A stretch of DNA of 5,840 nt from an uncultured Clostridia bacterium (lineage in GTDB: Bacteria > Bacillota_A > Clostridia > Christensenellales > Aristaeellaceae), in the NCBI GenBank assembly GCA_947165745.1, contig CAMVBO010000127.1, positions 1 through 5,840 of the forward strand. The letters run 5' to 3'. This document shows, piece after piece, positions 1 through 4,721 of the stretch; positions within the stretch are counted from its first letter, which is position 1, and every line of letters starts with the position of its first letter. The position numbers were made by a program, and so were the translations under genes. A model generated the notes under the pieces. The model was given only the letters and a program-made list of their open reading frames with translations. It did not search any database and had not been told where the DNA came from.

Positions 1-1252
1 CCTCGTCGTTGCCGGATTCCAGCTTGCTGATGGACAGGATGTCGTTGATCAGGCGGGTCAGGCGCTCCGTCTCCATCTGGATGATGTTCAGGAACTTGTG
101 CGCCATCTCCGGATGGTCGATGGCCCCGGCCTGCAGCGTCTCCACAAAGCCGCGAATGGAGGTGAGCGGGGTCTTCAATTCGTGGGACACGTTGGCGGCA
201 AAGTCCGTGCGGACCTGCTCCAGACGCCTAAGCTCGGTGATGTCTTCCACGATGGCCAGCGCGCCGACCACCTTGTCCTCCTGCCGCATGGGCGATACGT
301 ACAGCCGCAGCGGCCGATGTCCCCTGCCGACGGCGGTGCGCGCCGCCACCTCGTTGGTGTAGACGCCGCCCTGCCGCATGGCCTCGGTAAACACCTCGTC
401 CAGCTTCACGTCCTTGGAAACCTCGTTCACATTGCGCATTTCAGGGTTCCCGACGATGCCCAGCAGCTTTTTCGCCACGGAGGTGATGAAGATCACGTTC
501 ATGCCCTGATCCACGGCGATGATGCCGTTCTGCATCTGGGACATGACCTGGCTCAGCACGTGGTTTCTGCTCTTTTGCTTGAAAATGCGATCCTGGATCC
601 GCGCGATGATGGCGTTGTACTCCGCCGCCTGGGCATCGTTCCCGGTGAAGCCCTCGATCCGGGTGTCGAAGTTGCCGTCCGAGAAGCGATCCAGCGCCCG
701 CATCACCTGGTTCACGCGCCGTTCGCGCCCGACCATATAGGCCAGCACATAGGCGAACAGCACCATGCTCAACCCAAAGATGACCGCCAGCAGCACCAGG
801 CTCTTGTTCTTTCCCAGCACCTGCAGGATGCCCATCTTTTGCTCGGCATAGGCCAAAAATGCGCCATCCTCATACTGATAGATGGCGTATAAAGCGGGCT
901 TCCCTTCGGGGTTCGCATGCTGATAGACCACGGCTTTATCTACCGTGGCCATGGCCATGCCATCCGCCGAGATTCGCTCATAGCCATCCTTGGAAACATA
1001 GATGGCGTTGCCCTCGGCGTCAAACAGGCCCTTCGCCGTTCCCTCGCCCGCGTTCAATGTCTGAAGGGTTCGCACGCGATCCTCCACCGTGTCGCTGCGG
1101 CTGAAATCGCCGGTGACCTGGCACACGATGGAGAGATCCTTGCGAATTTCGTCGTTGGCCTCGTCCGCGAGTTTGGAACAGTTATACGTGAACAGCAGCG
1201 CGAGAACAACCAGGGAAACCAGGGTCACAAAGAGCGCGACCCTTGATTTCAT
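1..1252 (-). CDS. Membrane sensor histidine kinase, PhoR/WalK-like, C-terminus cut off by window edge
   Basis: The reading frame is open from the ATG at 1252 to the left edge, giving 417 codons with no stop. The order of parts is: short cytoplasmic start, membrane helix at about residues 5-23, extracytoplasmic sensor region at about 24-150, second helix at about 151-174, HAMP linker at about 172-224, PAS domain at about 230-340 (NGIIAVDQGMNVIF, then VGALAIVEDITELRRLE), and the HisKA dimerisation domain from about 347. The H-box reads FAANVSHELKTPLTS with phosphoacceptor His357, typical of PhoR/WalK-type kinases. The catalytic ATPase domain would lie beyond the window. By family it autophosphorylates on His357 and passes phosphate to the regulator encoded just upstream. 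The start is supported by AGGAG eight bases ahead of the ATG, inside the regulator gene, and by a four-base ATGA overlap that suggests translational coupling. The signal sensed cannot be inferred; no phosphate-transport genes are visible, so I assign no symbol. Confidence 0.93.
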   Translation of the reverse strand, partial: MKSRVALFVTLVSLVVLALLFTYNCSKLADEANDEIRKDLSIVCQVTGDFSRSDTVEDRVRTLQTLNAGEGTAKGLFDAEGNAIYVSKDGYERISADGMAMATVDKAVVYQHANPEGKPALYAIYQYEDGAFLAYAEQKMGILQVLGKNKSLVLLAVIFGLSMVLFAYVLAYMVGRERRVNQVMRALDRFSDGNFDTRIEGFTGNDAQAAEYNAIIARIQDRIFKQKSRNHVLSQVMSQMQNGIIAVDQGMNVIFITSVAKKLLGIVGNPEMRNVNEVSKDVKLDEVFTEAMRQGGVYTNEVAARTAVGRGHRPLRLYVSPMRQEDKVVGALAIVEDITELRRLEQVRTDFAANVSHELKTPLTSIRGFVETLQAGAIDHPEMAHKFLNIIQMETERLTRLINDILSISKLESGNDE

Positions 1253-1950
1253 AGGCGATTCTCCTGACGATCATTGAATTTATAGCCGACGCCACGGATG
1301 GTTTCGATATAGTGCGCGTCATCGCCCAGCTTCTGGCGGATGTGGCGGATGTGCACGTCCACGGTGCGCGTCTCGCCATAGAATTCATAGCCCCAGATGC
1401 GATCCAGCAGGAAGTCGCGGGTCAGCACCTTGCCGCGGCTGAGCACCAGCAGCTTCAGAAGCTCAAACTCCTTCAGCGTCAGGCTCAGCTTTTCGCCGTT
1501 GCGGAAGGCCTCGTAATTGCCCACGTCGATGGTCAAGCCGCCCACATGCAGGATGCCCTCTTCCTCGTTCTGGGGCGCCGCGCGGCGCAGCAGCGCTTTC
1601 ACACGGGCAATCAGCTCGCGCACGGAGAACGGCTTGGTGATGTAGTCGTCCGCGCCCAGCTCCAGGCCCAGGATCTTATCCACTTCGTCGCCCTTGGCGG
1701 TGAGCATGATAATCGGAATATCCGCAGTGGTCGGCGCGCTCTTTAAGCGGCGGCAGACCTCCATGCCGTCGATGCCAGGGAGCATAATGTCCAGCAGGAC
1801 CATCGCCGGACGCTCATGCGCACATACCACCAGCGCATCTTCGCCCGTGGCGGCAGTGACAACTCGATAGCCGGAAGCCTCAAGATTGAACGAAAGCAGT
1901 TCAAGAATATGGGCTTCATCGTCAACGGCCAGGATAAGTTCATTTGCCAT
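1249..1950 (-). CDS. OmpR/PhoB-family response regulator (PhoP-like)
   Basis: This is a 233-residue cytoplasmic DNA-binding regulator with the usual family length and two-domain layout. The receiver domain (about residues 4-122) has the acidic pair D10-D11, phosphoacceptor D54 in LLDIMLPG, T84 and K106 in TKPF. The C-terminal winged helix (about 133-228) has SLTLKEFELLKLL, RTVDVHIRHIRQKL and IRGVGYKF, all typical of PhoB/PhoP/WalR regulators. Phosphorylation at D54 by the kinase encoded next door should promote dimerisation on direct-repeat DNA sites. The start has GAGG eight bases upstream. The gene begins 29 bases after the nrdR stop and its TGA overlaps the kinase ATG, so it probably shares the nrdR transcript; I see no convincing promoter in the 29-base gap. 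The target regulon cannot be read from the sequence, and PhoP, WalR and other orthologues cannot be told apart here. Confidence 0.95.
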   Translation of the reverse strand: MANELILAVDDEAHILELLSFNLEASGYRVVTAATGEDALVVCAHERPAMVLLDIMLPGIDGMEVCRRLKSAPTTADIPIIMLTAKGDEVDKILGLELGADDYITKPFSVRELIARVKALLRRAAPQNEEEGILHVGGLTIDVGNYEAFRNGEKLSLTLKEFELLKLLVLSRGKVLTRDFLLDRIWGYEFYGETRTVDVHIRHIRQKLGDDAHYIETIRGVGYKFNDRQENRL

Positions 1951-1979
1951 GTGCGTATCCTCTCTCTCTTTGTATTTGG

Positions 1980-2468
1980 TTATCTGGCGGCGTCGCCGTC
2001 AGCAGTACCCTTGTCGAAATCGGCGAGCAGCTTGTTCAGCTCGTCCCGGAAGGTTTGGATGTCGCGGAACTGGCGATAGACCGAGGCGAAGCGCACATAG
2101 GCGACCTCGTCCAGCGTCTTCAGGCCGTCCATCACCATCTCGCCCACCACCTTGCTGGGAATCTCGGATTCCCCAAGGCTGTTCAGCTTCTGCTCGATCT
2201 CCCGCACCAGCGCGTCGATCTTCCCCAGGGAGACCGTGCGCTTTTCGCAGGATTTCACGATGCTGGAGCGCAGCTTTTCTACGTCGAAAGCCTCCCGCGT
2301 CTGATCCTTCTTCACGATCATCAGCGGCACCAGTTCGACGCGCTCATAGGTGGTGAATCGGCGGCCGCAGTTTTCGCACTCACGCCGCCTGCGGATGGAA
2401 GTGCCGTCCTCGTTCTGCCTGGAGTCGACCACTCGGCTCTGCACGCAGCCGCAATAGGCACACCTCAT
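1980..2468 (-). CDS. nrdR: Transcriptional repressor NrdR
   Basis: NrdR represses ribonucleotide reductase genes, using an ATP-cone domain to sense ATP and dATP. The protein has the two family parts. An N-terminal zinc ribbon carries the pairs CAYC and CENC, the stretch VVDSRQNEDG, the basic run IRRRREC and RRFTTYER. An ATP-cone domain follows (VPLMIVKKDQTREAF through VYRQFRDIQTF), then a short charged tail. From the chosen ATG it is 162 residues, close to the usual 150 or so. Another ATG lies two codons upstream (2474), but the family normally begins M-R-C-x-x-C, and the GAGG Shine-Dalgarno is only four bases from the upstream ATG against ten from this one, so I prefer 2468. One difference from many relatives is Ala instead of Pro in the first zinc-knuckle pair; the four zinc cysteines are intact. 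It has its own promoter and is the first gene of a probable operon with the two-component pair. Confidence 0.96.
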   Translation of the reverse strand: MRCAYCGCVQSRVVDSRQNEDGTSIRRRRECENCGRRFTTYERVELVPLMIVKKDQTREAFDVEKLRSSIVKSCEKRTVSLGKIDALVREIEQKLNSLGESEIPSKVVGEMVMDGLKTLDEVAYVRFASVYRQFRDIQTFRDELNKLLADFDKGTADGDAAR

Positions 2469-2474
2469 CGTCAT

Positions 2475-2482
2475 ATCACCTC
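2475..2482 (-). promoter_or_regulatory. nrdR ribosome binding site
   Basis: On the minus strand the leader reads GAGGTGAT immediately before ATGACGATG. The match to the 16S 3' end extends over the whole octamer. It sits too close to the first ATG for the usual spacing and at a workable distance from the second, which helps decide the nrdR start. Confidence 0.6.
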
Positions 2483-2498
2483 GTATAATCTATTATAC
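2483..2498. repeat. Perfect inverted repeat overlapping the nrdR -10 box (possible operator)
   Basis: The minus strand reads GTATAATAGATTATAC: two perfect 7-base arms around a 2-base centre. One arm contains the TATAAT box and the other ends next to the Shine-Dalgarno. A protein bound here would block polymerase. It does not match the NrdR box consensus as I recall it (acaCwAtATaTwGwgt), apart from a loose half-site, so NrdR autoregulation is not shown. It may also be a chance product of AT-rich promoter sequence. Confidence 0.5.
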
Positions 2499-2520
2499 AC
2501 AAAAAATAACGTAAAGTCCA
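2492..2520 (-). promoter_or_regulatory. Probable sigma-A promoter of nrdR
   Basis: The minus strand carries TGGACT (2520-2515, four of six matches to TTGACA), a 17-base spacer and a perfect TATAAT (2497-2492). It lies in an AT-rich gap of a GC-rich window, just upstream of the nrdR ribosome binding site. The predicted transcript start near 2485 would leave a leader of under 20 bases. The -10 box is certain as a motif; activity is inferred. Confidence 0.65.
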
Positions 2521-2587
2521 GCCCCTTTTCTAAATTATTTGCACAAAAGCGCTTGAAAATCTATGTTTTTTTACGATACGGCCTCAA

Positions 2588-2842
2588 TTATTGATTTTGC
2601 ACGCCGTCGGCATCCACCTCCACGAGGATCACATCGTCTCCCACCCGGCGCACCCGATCCCAGGGAATGACGATGCCCTCCCGATCCTGGCGGAACAGAC
2701 CCAGCAGTCCCCCGGAGCGCCCCGGCACCACCAGCGCCTGGGCGCAGGCCGCGTCGCTGAGGATCAGGTCGATGGGCTTGCCCATCTTCCGGCCGTCGCA
2801 GATATTCACAACATCCTTGCGCTTAAGCTCTGAAAAACTCAT
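2588..2842 (-). CDS. ylmC: YlmC/YmxH-family PRC-barrel protein
   Basis: This is an 84-residue soluble protein, a normal length for the family. It shows the single PRC-barrel pattern: an N-terminal SFSELKRKDVVNICDGRKMGKPIDLIL strand region, a central hydrophobic strand (AQALVVPG), LLGLF, then the hallmark IVIPWDRVRRVGDDVILVEV. Family members are small proteins found in spore-forming Firmicutes, often close to sigE/sigG; their molecular role is poorly known, and PRC barrels elsewhere act as protein-binding modules. The start is supported by GGGAGG seven bases upstream. The gene diverges from spoIIGA across a region rich in Spo0A boxes and is followed 113 bases later by nrdR. I see no clear terminator between them, so readthrough into nrdR is possible. 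I could not find a convincing promoter for it. Confidence 0.9.
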   Translation of the reverse strand: MSFSELKRKDVVNICDGRKMGKPIDLILSDAACAQALVVPGRSGGLLGLFRQDREGIVIPWDRVRRVGDDVILVEVDADGVQNQ

Positions 2843-2899
2843 GCTACCGCCTCCCGGTTTATGCTATGCCGGCGTGGAAAAACGCGTGCGAAAAGGCGC

Positions 2900-2906
2900 T
2901 GTCGAA
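2900..2906 (+). promoter_or_regulatory. Spo0A box, perfect core TGTCGAA
   Basis: This is an exact match to the Spo0A~P binding core TGTCGAA. It is 58 bases upstream of the ylmC start and about 300 bases from spoIIGA, so it may act on ylmC rather than, or as well as, spoIIGA. A weaker copy, TGTCGCG (five of seven), follows at 2917-2923. Confidence 0.6.
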
Positions 2907-2949
2907 TTTCCGTTTTTGTCGCGGGGATGCTCCGATTCGCACGAAAAGC

Positions 2950-2956
2950 GTCGACA
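2950..2956 (-). promoter_or_regulatory. Spo0A box, six of seven matches
   Basis: The minus strand reads TGTCGAC, one mismatch from the TGTCGAA core. It is in the same orientation as the perfect box at 2969-2975 and 19 bases from it, so together they could form a paired site. Confidence 0.45.
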
Positions 2957-2968
2957 TTTGCCCGCTCC

Positions 2969-2975
2969 TTCGACA
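2969..2975 (-). promoter_or_regulatory. Spo0A box, perfect core
   Basis: The plus strand reads TTCGACA, an exact inverted TGTCGAA core. It lies in the middle of the cluster, about 225 bases upstream of the spoIIGA start. Confidence 0.6.
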
Positions 2976-3073
2976 GGCCCGCGAAATCGCGCCGGGCGTC
3001 GCTTTTCCCTGCGGCGCGCCTGAGGCAACTGACGTACGTCGAGCCTCCGTTCCGCGCGCGTCGCCTGTTTTTC

Positions 3074-3080
3074 TGTCGAA
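3074..3080 (+). promoter_or_regulatory. Spo0A box, perfect core TGTCGAA
   Basis: This exact core match lies about 110 bases upstream of the predicted spoIIGA transcript start. It is the perfect box closest to the spoIIGA promoter. It also falls across the loop and right arm of a small imperfect hairpin (CCTGTTTT against AAAACGGG). Confidence 0.65.
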
Positions 3081-3136
3081 AACGGGCGCGAATACCGCGA
3101 AACGGGCGACCTGGCGTCGATATTTTAATCCTCCGC

Positions 3137-3143
3137 GTCGACA
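3137..3143 (-). promoter_or_regulatory. Promoter-proximal Spo0A box, six of seven matches
   Basis: The plus strand reads GTCGACA (TGTCGAC on the minus strand). It ends eight bases before the proposed spoIIGA -35 box, about 45-51 bases ahead of the predicted start. That is roughly where Spo0A~P contacts polymerase at activated promoters such as Bacillus subtilis spoIIG. Confidence 0.55.
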
Positions 3144-3151
3144 GGAAATGG

Positions 3152-3181
3152 TTGAGATTGCCCGGGCTTTTTGGCTATGAT
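3152..3181 (+). promoter_or_regulatory. Probable sigma-A promoter of spoIIGA-sigE
   Basis: TTGAGA (3152-3157, five of six) and TATGAT (3176-3181, five of six) are separated by 18 bases. A transcript starting near 3188 would have only about a dozen leader bases before the ATG at 3201. The B. subtilis spoIIG promoter is also sigma-A dependent and Spo0A activated, but has a longer, 22-base spacer. The upstream Spo0A box supports this as the regulated promoter. Confidence 0.5.
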
Positions 3182-3189
3182 GCTTGGGC

Positions 3190-3197
3190 GGGGTGAG
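3190..3197 (+). promoter_or_regulatory. spoIIGA ribosome binding site
   Basis: GGGGTGAG, with its G-run seven bases before the ATG at 3201, favours that start over the in-frame TTG at 3171, which has no comparable signal and would add ten residues not typical of the family. Confidence 0.65.
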
Positions 3198-3200
3198 CCA

Positions 3201-3944
3201 ATGAGCATCGAACGGTATCTGCTGACAAACCTGATCGCGGACCTGGCGCTGCTCGGCGCGGCGGCAAAGGCGCTCGGCGTGTTCCGCTGGCGCCGGGTGA
3301 CGCTCGCGGGGCTGCTCTGCGCCGTTTACGCGCCGGTGGCGGCGGCATGGCCCGGCCCGTGGGCGGGCGTGCCCATGCAGATCCTGCTGCTAAGCGCCGC
3401 TTCGCTCCTCATCGCCCACGGCTGCGGCCCAAGGCTGTGGCTCAAAACCGCCGCGCTGACCGTGGGCGGGGCCATGCTGGCCGGAGGGGCGTCCCGTCTG
3501 CCGGTGTTCCGCGTGGCGGGTTCCCTTGGAGCGGCTTACGCTCTGTTGGGCGCAACGCTTCTTGTGCTCATGCTTTCGGCGCGAAACCCGCTGAGGGGCG
3601 ACTGGCAGGTCTGTCTGTCTCTGGAGAACAACGGCGCGTCAGCCCGCTTTACCGCGCTGATCGACACGGGCAACCGACTGCGCGAACCCATTTCCGGCCT
3701 GCCGGTGTTGATCGCGGAAGCGCGGCTGCTGGAGGGCGTGCTGCCCGACGCCGGGTGGCGGGAACTGCGGTTCGGTGCGGTCGGCGGGGGCGGAAGCATG
3801 GCCTGCTTCAAGCCCGCCGGGCTCTGGATCGAACGCGGCCGTCGCCGCAGGCGCGCCCCGGAGGTCTGGATCGCCCTCTCCCCCGGCCCGCTGCCGGGCA
3901 GCGCCCGCGCCCTGGCGCCCTCGGAATTTGCGAGTTTCCTGTAA
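3201..3944 (+). CDS. spoIIGA: Sigma-E processing peptidase SpoIIGA
   Basis: SpoIIGA is the membrane aspartic protease that removes the pro-sequence of SigE after asymmetric division, on a signal from the forespore. From the chosen ATG it is 247 residues. The N-terminal part has about five membrane helices (roughly residues 5-25, 33-52, 56-73, 82-98 and 106-127). The C-terminal cytoplasmic domain carries the family active-site motif ALIDTGNRLREP with catalytic Asp155, followed by SGLPVLIAE, then FGAVGGGGSMACFKPAGL, which matches the second conserved block ending in FKP. The family usually runs near 300 residues; this one is shorter, with an Arg-rich stretch (ERGRRRRR, about 211-218) and an abrupt C-terminus. 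Sequence is divergent and rich in Ala, Gly and Arg, in keeping with the GC-rich DNA. It is followed 24 bases later by its substrate gene sigE, which makes the assignment secure. The upstream region has Spo0A boxes and a probable sigma-A promoter. Confidence 0.93.
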   Translation: MSIERYLLTNLIADLALLGAAAKALGVFRWRRVTLAGLLCAVYAPVAAAWPGPWAGVPMQILLLSAASLLIAHGCGPRLWLKTAALTVGGAMLAGGASRLPVFRVAGSLGAAYALLGATLLVLMLSARNPLRGDWQVCLSLENNGASARFTALIDTGNRLREPISGLPVLIAEARLLEGVLPDAGWRELRFGAVGGGGSMACFKPAGLWIERGRRRRRAPEVWIALSPGPLPGSARALAPSEFASFL

Positions 3945-3968
3945 TCATTACATAAAGGAGGCATCCCT

Positions 3969-4676
3969 ATGGCAGTTCAATCCATTCGCCAATCCATATT
4001 CGGCCTGATCGTGCAGATTCGACGGGGCTCCGTATGCTATATCGGCGGCAGCGACCTGCTGCCTCCACCGCTGTCCCGGGAGGAGGAGACCGCGCTGATG
4101 CGCAAGGTGCGCCAGGGCGACGGCCAGGCCCGGGCCACGCTGATCGAGCGGAACCTGCGGCTGGTGGTGTACATCTCCCGCAAATTCGAGAACACCGGCA
4201 TCAGCATCGAGGATCTGATCTCCATCGGCGCCATCGGGCTCATCAAGGCCGTCAACTCCTTCGACCCGGACAAGAACATCAAGCTGGCCACCTATGCCAG
4301 CCGGTGCATCGAAAACGAGATCCTGATGGTGCTGCGCAAGACCAACCGCCTGAAGCTGGAGGTGTCCTTCGACGAGCCGCTGAACACGGACTGGGACGGC
4401 AACGAGCTGCTGCTTTCAGACATATTGGGCACCGAGCCGGACCTGGTGAGCAAGGACCTGGACGCGGATATCGAAAAGCAGATGCTGCACACCGCGATCC
4501 AGACGCTGAACCCCCGGGAGAAGTACATCGTCGGGCTTCGCTATGGCCTGGGCGACGACAAGGAACACACCCAGAAGGAAGTGGCCGATCTGATGGGGAT
4601 TTCCCAGAGCTACATATCCAGGCTTGAAAAGCGCATCATCGGAAAACTGCGGGACGAGCTGGCAAAGATGGCATAG
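3969..4676 (+). CDS. sigE: Sporulation sigma factor SigE (pro-sigma-E)
   Basis: SigE is the early mother-cell RNA polymerase sigma factor, made as an inactive precursor. The 235 residues match the family closely. A short pro-sequence of about 23 residues precedes [18 protein letters not shown]; by comparison with B. subtilis, processing should occur near Cys23-Tyr24. Region 2 holds [20 protein letters not shown], then [15 protein letters not shown] and [15 protein letters not shown]. The SigE-type linker follows, with [19 protein letters not shown]. Region 4 ends in the helix-turn-helix [20 protein letters not shown]. The [11 protein letters not shown] stretch and the pro-sequence distinguish it from SigG, SigF and SigK. 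A near-perfect AAAGGAGG lies seven bases ahead of the ATG. The gene is co-transcribed with spoIIGA and is closed by a strong terminator that overlaps its stop codon. Unusually, sigG does not follow. Confidence 0.97.
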   Translation: MAVQSIRQSIFGLIVQIRRGSVCYIGGSDLLPPPLSREEETALMRKVRQGDGQARATLIERNLRLVVYISRKFENTGISIEDLISIGAIGLIKAVNSFDPDKNIKLATYASRCIENEILMVLRKTNRLKLEVSFDEPLNTDWDGNELLLSDILGTEPDLVSKDLDADIEKQMLHTAIQTLNPREKYIVGLRYGLGDDKEHTQKEVADLMGISQSYISRLEKRIIGKLRDELAKMA

Positions 4677-4711
4677 GAAAGGGGGCTGCCTCGAGGCAGC
4701 CCCCTTTCCTT
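4676..4711. terminator. Bidirectional intrinsic terminator between sigE and the ABC permease
   Basis: Bases 4676-4709 form a perfect palindrome: a 15-base stem (arms 4676-4690 and 4695-4709) around a TCGA centre, with a core of five G-C pairs and GCTGCC. One more A-T pair can form with 4675 and 4710. It starts on the last base of the sigE stop codon and ends 12 bases before the convergent permease stop. The T-rich tail is short and broken by C on both strands (CCCTTTCCTT rightward), so termination may rely on the very stable stem. Confidence 0.88.
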
Positions 4712-4721
4712 ATCGTGGAAA

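Larger units (their letters stand above)
2843..3200. other. Divergent ylmC-spoIIGA intergenic regulatory region
   Basis: This 358-base stretch holds no credible gene. The open frames across it lack family-like sequence and good ribosome binding sites, and simply reflect high GC. It holds the ylmC ribosome binding site at the left end, a cluster of Spo0A boxes between 2900 and 3143, a perfect 10-base palindrome GACGTACGTC at 3031-3040, and the probable spoIIGA promoter and ribosome binding site at the right end. Separate entries describe the boxes and the promoter. Confidence 0.8.

Noticed and set aside
664..670. Exact TGTCGAA inside the kinase gene
   Set aside because: It is deep in coding sequence, explained by a Phe-Asp-Thr codon run, with no promoter nearby.
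98..892. Long open frame on the plus strand (264 codons) opposite the kinase
   Set aside because: The opposite strand encodes a full kinase with clear HAMP, PAS and HisKA features; the plus-strand product is His- and Gln-rich, low in recognisable motifs, and typical of antisense shadow frames in GC-rich DNA.
2542..2558. Possible cre (CcpA) site or ylmC terminator around AAGCGCTT
   Set aside because: Several conserved cre positions mismatch on both strands, and the hairpin is only about four base pairs with no T-tail.
3064..3086. Hairpin CCTGTTTT/AAAACGGG as a possible terminator or attenuator
   Set aside because: The stem is short with a wobble pair, no T-run follows, and it lies upstream of the predicted spoIIGA transcript start.
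3141..3149. ACAGGAAAT, a good sigma-H type -35 match upstream of spoIIGA
   Set aside because: No GAAT-type -10 box lies at the required 11-14 base spacing, and spoIIG promoters are known to use sigma-A.
2861..3196. Overlapping open frames in the ylmC-spoIIGA gap
   Set aside because: No recognisable protein pattern, no good ribosome binding site, and they run through the Spo0A boxes and the spoIIGA promoter.
3171..3200. In-frame TTG start for spoIIGA ten codons upstream
   Set aside because: It has no Shine-Dalgarno, overlaps the predicted -10 box, and adds residues not seen in the family; the ATG at 3201 has a good GGGGTGAG.
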